DNA of 64,000 nucleotides from Methyloligella halotolerans (GTDB lineage Bacteria > Pseudomonadota > Alphaproteobacteria > Rhizobiales > Methyloligellaceae): NCBI RefSeq assembly GCF_001708935.1, contig NZ_MASI01000001.1, positions 434,001-498,000 of the forward strand, in the 5' to 3' direction. Both the position numbers and the translations under genes were made by a program. Below the pieces are notes generated by a model. It was not told where the DNA came from and ran no database searches. It saw only the letters and a list, made by a program, of their open reading frames with translations. Shown here piece by piece: positions 54,241-62,716 of the stretch (position 1 is its first letter; each line of letters begins with the position of its first letter).

Positions 54241-55050
54241 ATGAGCCAGGCGCAGACTGAACAGGTTGCAATTTACACCATGGGGAAGGTCGCCTCGACG
54301 ACGATCGCAAAATCCCTTCAGACTCATGACATCCCCTGTTTCGACGTCCACAGCCTGGCGCCGGAGCGATATCTCGCCCTCCTGCGCTCGATCGGGACAA
54401 ACACCGATTTCGTCCAAAGAGCACCGCAACGGCCGCGTCTGTTTTGGAGGAACCGCGAGGAAGGGCGGAAGATGGTGATGCCCGGACATCTGGTGGATTC
54501 GCTCTGGGTGATGCAGGCATTGATCGAGCGGCGCCCGATCAAGCTGATTTCGCTGATCCGTGAGCCTGTCGGCCGCAACATCTCTGCAGCTTTCCAGAAC
54601 ATGCCTCAACGGCTGCAGAACGATCCAAAGGCGATTTTCGAGAGACTCCGAAAGTATCCGGTCAACGTTCCTGACCGATGGTTCGATGAGGATTTCCGCG
54701 TCGTGACCGGGCTGGACCTGATGGACATGGACCACGACCGGGATGCCGCACATTTCCGCTTCCAGGCCGATAACCTCGACATCCTGATCTTGAAGACCGC
54801 TTCGCCCGATAGAGTGAAGTCCGAGATATTGAGCGACTTCCTCGGACAGCGCATCGCCCTGACCCGTGCAAACGAAGCCAACAGCAAGTGGTATTACCGG
54901 ACATATCGGGAATGGCTTGCGGCGCCGTCGAAGATCCGCCAGGCCTATCTCGCCGAGTGCTTCGCCCTGAAATACTTTCGATGCTTCTTTTCGGATGAAG
55001 AGCGGCAACGGGTGGCGGAAAAGTTCGGATATAGCGGCGCGATCGCCTAG
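54241..55050 (+). CDS. NKWYS-type putative capsular polysaccharide synthesis protein (sulfotransferase-like)
   Basis: The 269-residue protein has a P-loop-like start (VAIYTMGKVASTTIAKSLQ), a 3'-phosphate-like segment (IKLISLIREPVGRNISAAFQ), and near residue 223 the sequence NEANSKWYYRTY, which fits the NKWYS motif of a family annotated as putative capsular polysaccharide synthesis. The fold pattern is that of sulfotransferases, but the reaction of the family is not established. It lies between the gmd-linked sulfotransferase gene and fcl on the same strand. Confidence 0.75.
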   Translation: MSQAQTEQVAIYTMGKVASTTIAKSLQTHDIPCFDVHSLAPERYLALLRSIGTNTDFVQRAPQRPRLFWRNREEGRKMVMPGHLVDSLWVMQALIERRPIKLISLIREPVGRNISAAFQNMPQRLQNDPKAIFERLRKYPVNVPDRWFDEDFRVVTGLDLMDMDHDRDAAHFRFQADNLDILILKTASPDRVKSEILSDFLGQRIALTRANEANSKWYYRTYREWLAAPSKIRQAYLAECFALKYFRCFFSDEERQRVAEKFGYSGAIA

Positions 55051-55297
55051 GCCGATCCGGATTTCGCGGAGGCCGCGGATTATCAGCGGTTTCGCGGGAA
55101 CCGAGAGCAATCTACAGGCGCGAACGAAGCCACAAGAAATGTTACAGGAACAGCTACGAGAAGCTGGTTGCAGCGCAGACCCAAATCCGCGATGCCTAGC
55201 TTGAGGAGTGCTCGTCACTCGGCTATTCGAAGGCCCCTGCTTCCGATGAAGAGCGTCGGGCCGTAGCGCAAAATTCGGTTTTTAGAGCGAGGTCTGA

Positions 55298-56266
55298 GTG
55301 GCGGCGTCCAAAGACATCTACAAGCTGACTGGCAAACGGGTCTGGGTAGCCGGCCATCGCGGTATGGTCGGGTCGGCGATCGTGCGGCGGCTCGAGACGG
55401 AAGGCTGCGAGGTTCTGACCGTCGGCCGCGACCGCGTGGACCTGCGGGATCAGGCTGCCGTGCGCAATTGGATGGCGGCGGAGAAGCCCGATGCGGTGTT
55501 TCTGGCGGCCGCACGGGTCGGCGGCATCCTGGCCAACGACACCTACCCAGCCGACTTCATCTACGACAACCTCATCATCGAGGCGAATATCATCGAGGCC
55601 TCCTTCAGGGAGGCGGTCGAGAAGCTTCTGTTTCTGGGCTCGTCCTGCATCTATCCGAAGCTGGCGCCCCAGCCGATGACCGAGGAGGCCCTGCTCACCG
55701 GTCCGCTGGAGCCGACCAACGAGTGGTACGCGATCGCCAAGATCGCCGGCATCAAGTTGTGTCAGGCTTACCGGAAGCAGCACGGAGCCGATTTCATCTC
55801 CGCCATGCCCACCAATCTCTACGGCCCGGGCGACAATTTCGATCTTGAGAAGAGCCACGTCATTCCGGCGCTGCTGCGCAAGGCCCATGAGGCGGCGCGA
55901 AGCCGTGCGGCCAGCCTGACGGTCTGGGGCACCGGCTCTCCGCGGCGCGAGTTCCTCCACGTGGACGACGCCGCCGACGCCATGGTCTCGCTGATGAAGA
56001 ACTATTCCGGGGCGAGCCACGTGAATGTCGGCTACGGCGAGGACGTGACCATCCTGGAGCTGACCGAGCTGGTCAGCGACATCGTCGGTTTCCAGGGCGA
56101 GGTGGTGACCGATCCCTCCAAACCTGACGGAACGCCCCGCAAGCTGATGGACGTCTCCAAGCTGTTCGATACGGGCTGGCGACCGCGCTATACCCTCCGC
56201 GAGGGGCTGGAGCAGACCTATGGCTGGTTCTGCGAGAACATCGAAACGGCGCGGCTGAGCGCGTAA
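55298..56266 (+). CDS. fcl: GDP-L-fucose synthase
   Basis: The 322-residue enzyme has the NADP site [19 protein letters not shown], the family signature [37 protein letters not shown], and the catalytic YAIAK. It epimerises and reduces GDP-4-keto-6-deoxymannose to GDP-L-fucose. The start is GTG at 55298. The preceding 247 bp contain no clear gene. With ManC and Gmd the GDP-fucose pathway from mannose-6-phosphate is complete in the window. Confidence 0.95.
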   Translation: MAASKDIYKLTGKRVWVAGHRGMVGSAIVRRLETEGCEVLTVGRDRVDLRDQAAVRNWMAAEKPDAVFLAAARVGGILANDTYPADFIYDNLIIEANIIEASFREAVEKLLFLGSSCIYPKLAPQPMTEEALLTGPLEPTNEWYAIAKIAGIKLCQAYRKQHGADFISAMPTNLYGPGDNFDLEKSHVIPALLRKAHEAARSRAASLTVWGTGSPRREFLHVDDAADAMVSLMKNYSGASHVNVGYGEDVTILELTELVSDIVGFQGEVVTDPSKPDGTPRKLMDVSKLFDTGWRPRYTLREGLEQTYGWFCENIETARLSA

Positions 56267-56287
56267 GGCTCAGGTCGGCCGGCCGGA

Positions 56288-57043
56288 CTAGATCCAGCCC
56301 GCATCGACGACGATCGCCTGCTTGGTGATCATGGCAGCTTCGTCGGAGCTCAAGAACAACACAGCGTTGGCGATGTCATGGGGCATCACGCGGCCAGGCA
56401 AGGCTTGCGCCTCGTCCATGAGCTGTTCGGCCTCGGCATCGACCCAGAGGGTCTGCTGGCGCTCCGTCATGGTCCAGCCCGGCAGCACTGCGTTCACCCG
56501 GATCTTCTTTTTCCCCCAAAGCACCGCAAGGGTCCGCACCAGCCCGTGGATGCCCGCCTTGGCGACGGTGTAGGCCGGCATGCCTGTCGTGTTGTTGAGC
56601 CACGAGATCGACCCCATGCAGATCACCGACCCGCCGTTCTTCTCCAGGTGCGGCAAGGCGGCCTTGGCGGCGAAGAACTGATGCTTGAGATTGACCGCCA
56701 TGACCTGATCCCAGAGTTCCGGGGTCAATTCCTCGACGGTGTGGCGTGAATCGTTCGCAGCGTTGGCGACCAGCACATCCAGGCGTCCGAAGCTCTTGGC
56801 CGCTTCGTCTATCGCGGTCCCGAGCTTCTCCGTGTCGCTTACATCCGTGGGAATGAACCGGATGGCGTCGCTATGGCATTCCTCCAGCGCCTTGCCCGAC
56901 TCGGCGTCGGTGTCGAGCACCGCAACAAGGGCGCCCTGCTCCACGAAGCCCTCTACGACGGCACGCCCGATACCGCTAGCGCCGCCCGTCACGACGACAC
57001 CCCTGCCCTTCAGGCTCGGATAGCTTGCTTGTGCCTCCGCCAT
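56288..57043 (-). CDS. Short-chain dehydrogenase/reductase
   Basis: The 251-residue classical SDR has the cofactor site VVVTGGASGIGRAVVEG (TGxxxGxG), AVLDTDAESGKA with an Asp after strand 2 that favours NAD(H), DVLVANAAND, catalytic Ser in CMGSISWLNN and the YTVAK tetrad residues, and PGWTMTERQQ. It belongs to a four-gene minus-strand cassette with a 2-hydroxyacid dehydrogenase, a CMP-sugar synthetase-like protein and a GT2 glycosyltransferase. It probably oxidises or reduces a sugar-acid intermediate. Substrate unknown. Confidence 0.85.
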   Translation of the reverse strand: MAEAQASYPSLKGRGVVVTGGASGIGRAVVEGFVEQGALVAVLDTDAESGKALEECHSDAIRFIPTDVSDTEKLGTAIDEAAKSFGRLDVLVANAANDSRHTVEELTPELWDQVMAVNLKHQFFAAKAALPHLEKNGGSVICMGSISWLNNTTGMPAYTVAKAGIHGLVRTLAVLWGKKKIRVNAVLPGWTMTERQQTLWVDAEAEQLMDEAQALPGRVMPHDIANAVLFLSSDEAAMITKQAIVVDAGWI

Positions 57044-57058
57044 GGCGGCTCCGATGGT

Positions 57059-58031
57059 TTAGGCGACGCGGTTCGGTTCGAAGGTCGCCTCGGCCAGCCC
57101 CAGGACATGGAGCAGGATCTCCGTCGTCATCTGGTTGATCCGGGCGACGGCTTCCCGGGTATTCGATCCATTATGGGTGGAAAACACGCAGTTTTCGAAC
57201 TTTCGCAGGCGGCTGTCGGCCGGGAGAGGCTCCTGCTCGAAGACATCCAGCCCGGCCCCGCCGATATGGCCCGATTGGAGCGCATCGGCCAGCGCGGCCT
57301 CGTCGATCAGAGGTCCGCGGGCGACATTCACCACATAGGCGCCGGGCCGCATCTTGCCGAGGCTCGCGGCTGAGCATGTGTCGGTTCTCCGGCGTCAGAT
57401 TGCAGGCGACGAAAATCACGTCCGCTCGCGCCAGGACGTCATCGAAGGGCAGCTGCTCGATGGCATGACGGCCGAGCTCCTCGTCGCTGAGCTGACGGAC
57501 GTCGAAGCCCACCGGATGCATGCCGAAGGCGCGCGCGCGGTCTGCGATGGCGAGCCCGATCGACCCCAGGCCCAGAACGCCGGCGGTCATCCCGGTCAGG
57601 GACCGCCCTTCGATCTTGCGCCAGCCGCCCTCTGCCACGGAGTTGTGCATGAGATGGGTGCCGCGGGTGAGGTTCAGGAACAGGCTGAGGCCGAGATCCG
57701 CCACCTCGTTGGCGAAGACCCCCGGCGTGTTGAACACAGGGATCCCGATCCGCGCGGCATGGGCCTTATCGATGCTGTCTGTGCCGATGCCCCATTTGAT
57801 CACGGCCTTCAGGCCGCTCGCCTTTCCCGCATCGAGAACGGCGGCATCGATCTCGTCGTCCCCGGCGATGACGCAGTCCACGCCGGCGATGTGCCGGCGC
57901 ATCTCGTCGGCGGCGAGCTGCTGGCCCGGCACGTCGGGAAGCACGGGCTCGACTCCGGCCTCGTCGTAGATGTGGCGGAAATCGTTAAAGTTGCGCTGCA
58001 GATGCAGGCAGGACAGGAGCGCTTTGGGCAT
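57059..58031 (-). pseudogene. D-isomer-specific 2-hydroxyacid dehydrogenase, frameshifted near 57362
   Basis: The first frame (ATG 58031) gives the substrate domain and most of the NAD domain: AVIKWGIGTDSIDKAHAARIG, FNTPGVFANEVADLGLSLFL, GVLGLGSIGLAIADRARAFG, and ANVIFVACNLTPENRHML-like DVIFVACNLTPENRHML. After SRE the homology moves to another frame, LGKMRPGAYVVNVARGPLID and IGGAGLDVFEQEPLP with the catalytic His region (FSTHNGSNTREAV). A deletion of two bases, or gain of one, near 57362 explains it; the repaired length of about 322 residues is normal. Such enzymes oxidise phosphoglycerate-like acids. It overlaps no neighbour. Confidence 0.8.
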
Positions 58032-58037
58032 CTCAGA

Positions 58038-58718
58038 TCACGCGCCCCGGGTCTGCTTGAAGATCAGATCGGCGATGCGGAAATCGATCTCCTCGTCGAT
58101 ATCCTGGGCCTCCAGGCGCTCCATCTCGAACAGGTAGGGGCGCAAGCCGATCCGGTTGTGGCGCTCCTTCATACATTTTCCTTCGAAGATGTAGACGCAG
58201 GAATTCTCTTCGTAGAAGGGCGGCAGATCCTGGGTGCGGATCAGGATATTCGGGTTGTGGTTGATGGCCCGGGCCAGGCTGTCCCAGAACCGGGTCTGGA
58301 CACGGGTGACCGAGAACAGGCTGTCGTAGATCGGATAGTTCGCGAAGAACGTCTCGATGGCCTTGTTCAGGGTCTCCACGGTCATCAACGGGTTGGTGGA
58401 ATGGGTCTGGAGATAGAACTCCGAGTCCACCTCGCTGATGTCGTGGAGCAGCACGTCATTCATGGGCGTCATGCCGCCGAGCAGATGCTCCGGGCGGTCG
58501 AGGATCACAACATCCGGATACTTCTCGGCGCATTGCGCCGCGATGTCCGGCGAATCCGTGTCGATGACGATCTTGTCGATCTGCGGACAGGACTGCATCA
58601 CGTCCACCATGTGGTGGAAGAGTGGGCGTCCGTCGCCAAAGGGCCGATAGTTCTTTCCGGGCACGCGCTCGGAGGAATGCCGCATGGGCATCAGCGCAAC
58701 CAATTTGTGGCGGGTCAT
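58038..58718 (-). CDS. CMP-sugar synthetase-like cytidylyltransferase
   Basis: The 226-residue protein resembles acylneuraminate cytidylyltransferases: LVALMPMRHSSERVPGKNYRPFGDGRPLF, the N-terminal CTP-binding region, IDTDSPDIAAQCAEKYPDVVILDRPEHL, and LQTHSTNPLMTVETLNKAIE. The C-terminal IDEEIDFRIAD matches the conserved D-x-D-x3-D-like end of the family. It probably activates an acidic sugar or related acid as a CMP derivative. No NeuB-type synthase is in the window, so ordinary sialic acid is not implied. It is 6 bp from the hydroxyacid dehydrogenase gene and 2 bp from the glycosyltransferase gene. Confidence 0.82.
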   Translation of the reverse strand: MTRHKLVALMPMRHSSERVPGKNYRPFGDGRPLFHHMVDVMQSCPQIDKIVIDTDSPDIAAQCAEKYPDVVILDRPEHLLGGMTPMNDVLLHDISEVDSEFYLQTHSTNPLMTVETLNKAIETFFANYPIYDSLFSVTRVQTRFWDSLARAINHNPNILIRTQDLPPFYEENSCVYIFEGKCMKERHNRIGLRPYLFEMERLEAQDIDEEIDFRIADLIFKQTRGA

Positions 58719-58720
58719 AC

Positions 58721-59776
58721 TTAGTCGTCTCTGTTCAATACACGCAGATTGGGGCCCGAGGGACGTCCGCCGGCAGAGATTGCAGGCGGTTCGTCTTCGC
58801 CGGAGGCCTTCGCTCTGCGCCGCTCGGGCCTGGGAGGCAGGTCCTCGTAGCGGATGGCGTGGCGGGTTCGTTCCCGCTGGGCGAGGCGGCGCTCGTGCGG
58901 GCTTTTGGGATAGTAGAAGCGGGTCCTGAGCGCAGCCGAAATTTCCGGGGGATCGTTGTGGCCGCGGTAGGTGCCGGTCAACTGGTTATAGCGGAACATG
59001 ACGATCGAGCCGAATTCCTTCCGGAGGACGCGTTGGCGCCACGCCTCCATCCAGTCGGAGGCAATGTTTCGGGCGAGCAGCCAATAAAGGTCGAGGCGGG
59101 TGAACTTGGCATGATCGTCGATGCCGCGCATGGCGACGGCTTCCCGGCGATACCGGGTGAAGACCTGGTCCCAGCTCTCGTCGTGCACATGCACGATGAC
59201 CGCATCCGCCACATAGGCGATCCAGTTGCCTCGCGCCTGGGATGCCTTTGCCCAGGCGAGGTCTTCGAGGCCGGTCAGGCTCTCGTCGTAGGGGTGGGTT
59301 TCCCACTCGGACCGGCGGATGGCGCAGTTGGCGTTATTGCAGAAATAGGTGCCCTGGGGGCACATGGAATCTTCCGGAAACCACTGGGCGAAGATCTGGT
59401 GCTCGGAGAATTTGTTCGAGTCGTTGCCGATCTGCCGGCCGTAGCTGACGGAGACGCGCTCGTTCTTAAACGGCGCCACAAGGGTCTCCAGCCAGGTGTC
59501 GAAGACCGGATAGACATGGGCGCTGGCGAACACGCAGATATCGCCCGTGGCGGCCGCGCAGCCGTAGTTCAGCGCACGGCCGAAGGTGAAGTCCGCCTTG
59601 TCGATGGGCACGATCTTGAGGTGGTAGCGCTCGGCGATGGCCACCGTCTGATCGGTGGAACCGGAATCGACCAGAATGATCTCATGAGGCTGCAAGGTCT
59701 GAACTGAGATGCCGAGCAGCAGCTTCTCCAGATGCTCGTCCTCATTATACGCCCGGATGACGATAGAGACCTTCAT
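58721..59776 (-). CDS. Family 2 glycosyltransferase
   Basis: The 351-residue protein has the GT-A fold of GT2: SIVIRAYNEDEHLEKLLLGI, EIILVDSGSTDQTVAIAERY, GRALNYGCAAATGDICVFASAHV in the DxD position (reading SAH), NNANCAIRRSEWETHPYDESLTGLEDLAWAKA with the catalytic ED. The C-terminal 60 residues are basic and probably disordered. The SAH in place of DxD is seen in some GT2 subgroups and is not proof of inactivity. It heads the minus-strand cassette with the CMP-sugar synthetase-like gene and may use that product. Confidence 0.88.
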   Translation of the reverse strand: MKVSIVIRAYNEDEHLEKLLLGISVQTLQPHEIILVDSGSTDQTVAIAERYHLKIVPIDKADFTFGRALNYGCAAATGDICVFASAHVYPVFDTWLETLVAPFKNERVSVSYGRQIGNDSNKFSEHQIFAQWFPEDSMCPQGTYFCNNANCAIRRSEWETHPYDESLTGLEDLAWAKASQARGNWIAYVADAVIVHVHDESWDQVFTRYRREAVAMRGIDDHAKFTRLDLYWLLARNIASDWMEAWRQRVLRKEFGSIVMFRYNQLTGTYRGHNDPPEISAALRTRFYYPKSPHERRLAQRERTRHAIRYEDLPPRPERRRAKASGEDEPPAISAGGRPSGPNLRVLNRDD

Positions 59777-59916
59777 GCACTTCCCCCAAGCGCGGCCCAG
59801 GCAGGACCGCTCGGATGCTCTCGATCTGGTGCCCGTTCACGCTGCTGCTGTCAACAAAAGCGCGGTTGGTCCATTCCTGACCTGTGAACTTGGCCCGGTT
59901 ATGACCAGGTTGGCGC

Positions 59917-61635
59917 TCAATCGTCGCCCGTATCGCCATCATCGCCGGCAGCGTTCTTCCCGGTTACACGGCTTCGATCATAGGCTTTCCGAACCGAGTC
60001 CAGCGTGCCTCCAAAGGTGTATTCGACGAAGGACCCTTCCTCGGGCTGGCCGTGCTTGCCGACATAGCGGCTCACGCTGCCATTGTCGTAGTCGATGAAA
60101 TCGCGCTTCCGGTCGGGATCCGGCTGCAGAGCGAAGATATTTTCGCCGGGCGCTTTCCCATCGCAGCCGATGGCGATGGCGCACAAGGTGGCACGCAGAT
60201 CGGGCAGACGTGCGGGCACGCCCGAAAGAGTGAATGGCTCTTCGTCATCCTTCGGTTTGATGGCGAGAACGGGCGTTAGTCGTCCCAACGGTCCGCTCGC
60301 CGAGGAGACGACGTCGAAGAAGCGCTTGTCTTCGCTCTTGGTGACACTTCCGCCGTGATCGCCCAAAAGGACGATGGTGGTGTTGTCGTAGACCCCTGCC
60401 CGCTTCATGGCATCGAGCAGCTCCGTAAAACCGCGAACGGCGCAAACGAGCTGCGCCTTATAGTTCTCCCGCGCATGGTCGCGTTCCGAAACCACATCGC
60501 AATCATCGTCCAGCACGAGTGGCGAGTGGGTGGTCATGAGGTGAAAGAACTTCAAGGTCGGAGGCACGTCGCCGGCGGTCAGGCTGTCGGCGAAAGACGC
60601 CATCGCCTCGGCCGAGAGCGCCGCGCGTCCCTGAAGGCGGGCATCGATGTAGCCGCGGATGTGCCCCTTGCCGCCGTTGTACATCCACTCGTGGGCGAAG
60701 GTCGGCAGAACACGAAGGGCGCCGATCTCGAGAAGCTCCGCATAGGTGACGGCGGAGTCTGTCGCGGGACTGAAGCTCGCGACCTGGGTCTCGCTCCAAC
60801 ATTTCTGGGCGGGGCAGAGGCCGGCGAGCTTGAACCCGGCAAGTTGGGTCCGCCCGCCCTTCGCCTCGAAATCGGCGAACATGCTGTCGTCCCGCGCCTT
60901 CGCGTAATAGTCGCGGATGGTGCCGCCTTCGTAAGGGCGCCCAGAGTAGATCGTCATCATCGACATCATTGTGTAGGGCGAATAGGTGAGCGTGTTGTAG
61001 AAGTAGGTGAAACCCTGCATCGCCTCCCGCAGCCCATCGTTTTCCTCCATCACCTCGGCGAAGACATCCGACGAGAAGGTGTCGACGAGCACGATGAGAA
61101 TGTTCTCGTTCTGCTTTGAGAACGTCATGAATTCGGTCGGCGGATCGCCCTCGGTCTCGAAGGCTTCCGGTTCGAACGACCAGTTCCGCTCATTCAGGAG
61201 CGGCTGCAGGGTCAGCGCCAGAACCACCACGAGCACCAGCCCGCCGCCGACACCAAAGCGATATACGGCGACGGCCGCGATGCCCAAGGCCAGGAGGAGC
61301 GCCAGCAGCGACCAGATGCCCGACATTGTGAGGAACGGTGTGAATTCGGCATCGCCGTCGAGCACGGGCACGTCGGACGCGAAAAGCAGGGCCTTGATCG
61401 CGATGGCCAGCGCAAGCACGACGTAGACCCTCGACAGCCTCGGCACCAACAAGCCAAGCCCGATCAGGGGCAATGCCACCGCCAGAGAAACGAGGGCGCC
61501 GATGAGATAGAAGTTACCGAAGGCAAGATCGATTCCCTCGGGAGCCTGCTGAAAGAGCGGCGACGGCATCAGCAGAAATAGGGATGCGGCGAGCGCAAGA
61601 GCGCTCACGAAGACTGCCGATCGAGATCCCCACAT
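59917..61635 (-). CDS. Membrane-bound alkaline-phosphatase-superfamily (sulfatase/phosphotransferase-like) protein
   Basis: The 572-residue protein has four or five N-terminal membrane segments, then a periplasmic sulfatase-like domain. ENILIVLVDTFSSDVFAEV carries a first metal ligand, YSPYTMMSMMTIYSGRPY a likely Thr nucleophile as in phosphoethanolamine and phosphoglycerol transferases, FFHLMTTHSPL a His, and TIVLLGDHGGS the Asp-His metal pair. Such enzymes transfer phosphoglycerol or phosphoethanolamine to periplasmic glycans or lipids, or hydrolyse sulfate esters; the residues favour a transferase. A paralogue lies at 62717-64000. Confidence 0.78.
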   Translation of the reverse strand: MWGSRSAVFVSALALAASLFLLMPSPLFQQAPEGIDLAFGNFYLIGALVSLAVALPLIGLGLLVPRLSRVYVVLALAIAIKALLFASDVPVLDGDAEFTPFLTMSGIWSLLALLLALGIAAVAVYRFGVGGGLVLVVVLALTLQPLLNERNWSFEPEAFETEGDPPTEFMTFSKQNENILIVLVDTFSSDVFAEVMEENDGLREAMQGFTYFYNTLTYSPYTMMSMMTIYSGRPYEGGTIRDYYAKARDDSMFADFEAKGGRTQLAGFKLAGLCPAQKCWSETQVASFSPATDSAVTYAELLEIGALRVLPTFAHEWMYNGGKGHIRGYIDARLQGRAALSAEAMASFADSLTAGDVPPTLKFFHLMTTHSPLVLDDDCDVVSERDHARENYKAQLVCAVRGFTELLDAMKRAGVYDNTTIVLLGDHGGSVTKSEDKRFFDVVSSASGPLGRLTPVLAIKPKDDEEPFTLSGVPARLPDLRATLCAIAIGCDGKAPGENIFALQPDPDRKRDFIDYDNGSVSRYVGKHGQPEEGSFVEYTFGGTLDSVRKAYDRSRVTGKNAAGDDGDTGDD

Positions 61636-61832
61636 GCTTCCCTCCTTGTTCCATCCAACACCTGGATGTCCCCAGTCTTTTTGATTTCCGGCATCTCCGG
61701 ATAGGGCCTAGCCCATGCCGGCCAGACGTCTGCTGACGCCTGCTCGCTCTCCATGGACAACACCCTATGCTCTCGTTAATTGTGCGGAGTGTTGTGCCTC
61801 GCAAACTCTCCGGGCAAAGGCCCTGCTTCCCA

Positions 61833-62678
61833 ATGAAATTGCCTTTCGCTACGGAGCTTCCGACCTCGTTGCGCGCCATCGGCCGTGCGCTCGTGCCGAA
61901 GCGGTTTCGTCCGGCCCTTGCCGCTCAGCTTCAGCACCTCGCCCATCGGCAAGAGCGCCGTCATCCGCAGTTCCGGCACTCGCTGGAGCGCCTCGAAGCG
62001 ATGCGGGAGTCTCATCGGGGCGAGACCTGCGTGATCCTCGGCAACGGGCCGAGTCTCGCCGATGTCGATCTTGGCCAGTTCGACGGTCTCACGACGTTTT
62101 GCCTGAATCGCGGCTATCTGAAATGGAACGAGGACGGGATGACGCCGACTTACGCGGTCGCCGTCAACGACCTGGTGATCGAGCAGTTCCACGATGAGCT
62201 GGCGGCGCTCGCTTGCCCCGTCTTCGTACCGTGGCAATACCATCACCTGTTCGATGGGCACGACAACGTGATCTTCATCGAAGCCCGCTGGCAGGAACGC
62301 TTCTTCAAGGACATCCGGAAAGGCGTCTGGCCCGGCGCGACGGTCACATTCGCCGCCATGCAGATCGCCTATTTCATGGGGTTCACCAACGTCATTCTCG
62401 TCGGCGTAGACCACCGCTTCGCCCAGGCCGGCCCCGCCCATCTCGAGGTGGTTCAGGACAAACACGACGTCGATCACTTCGCGAAGGATTATTTCGGCCC
62501 CGGCGTCCGCTGGAACCTGCCCGATCTGGAACAGTCTGAACTTTCCTACCGGCTCGCCAGGGACGTCTACGAAGCGGAGGCCCGCCGCATCGTCGATGCT
62601 ACGAAGGACGGGGCCTTGACCGTCTTTCCGAAGATGCCGCTGGACGCGGCGCTGGCAGAGGCCCGCCGCTCCGCCTGA
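61833..62678 (+). CDS. MptE-like (DUF115) protein
   Basis: From ATG 61833 the product is 281 residues. It contains ETCVILGNGPSLADVDLGQF, TFCLNRGYLKWNEDGMTPTYAVAVNDLV, GATVTFAAMQIAYFMGFTNVILVGVDHRF and DHFAKDYFGPGVRWNLPDLE. This is the same domain, in the same order, as the N-terminal module of the large fusion at 37920-41363 (there GNGPSLNRTDL and NPDYFGKGFRW). The fold is shared with 6-hydroxymethylpterin diphosphokinase MptE and with Maf-type glycosylation proteins. It is probably a sugar-nucleotide-dependent transferase. It lies between two divergent or convergent phosphatase-superfamily paralogues. An earlier in-frame ATG at 61767 is less likely. Confidence 0.75.
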   Translation: MKLPFATELPTSLRAIGRALVPKRFRPALAAQLQHLAHRQERRHPQFRHSLERLEAMRESHRGETCVILGNGPSLADVDLGQFDGLTTFCLNRGYLKWNEDGMTPTYAVAVNDLVIEQFHDELAALACPVFVPWQYHHLFDGHDNVIFIEARWQERFFKDIRKGVWPGATVTFAAMQIAYFMGFTNVILVGVDHRFAQAGPAHLEVVQDKHDVDHFAKDYFGPGVRWNLPDLEQSELSYRLARDVYEAEARRIVDATKDGALTVFPKMPLDAALAEARRSA

Positions 62679-62716
62679 TTTGCGCGCCTGACCGCCCGCG
62701 ATCTCGCGGTCCGGTC

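Noticed and set aside
55051..55297. Remnant coding frame between the NKWYS gene and fcl
   Set aside because: One frame gives a short plausible helical stretch (YEKLVAAQTQIRDA), but it is interrupted by stops and matches nothing recognisable.
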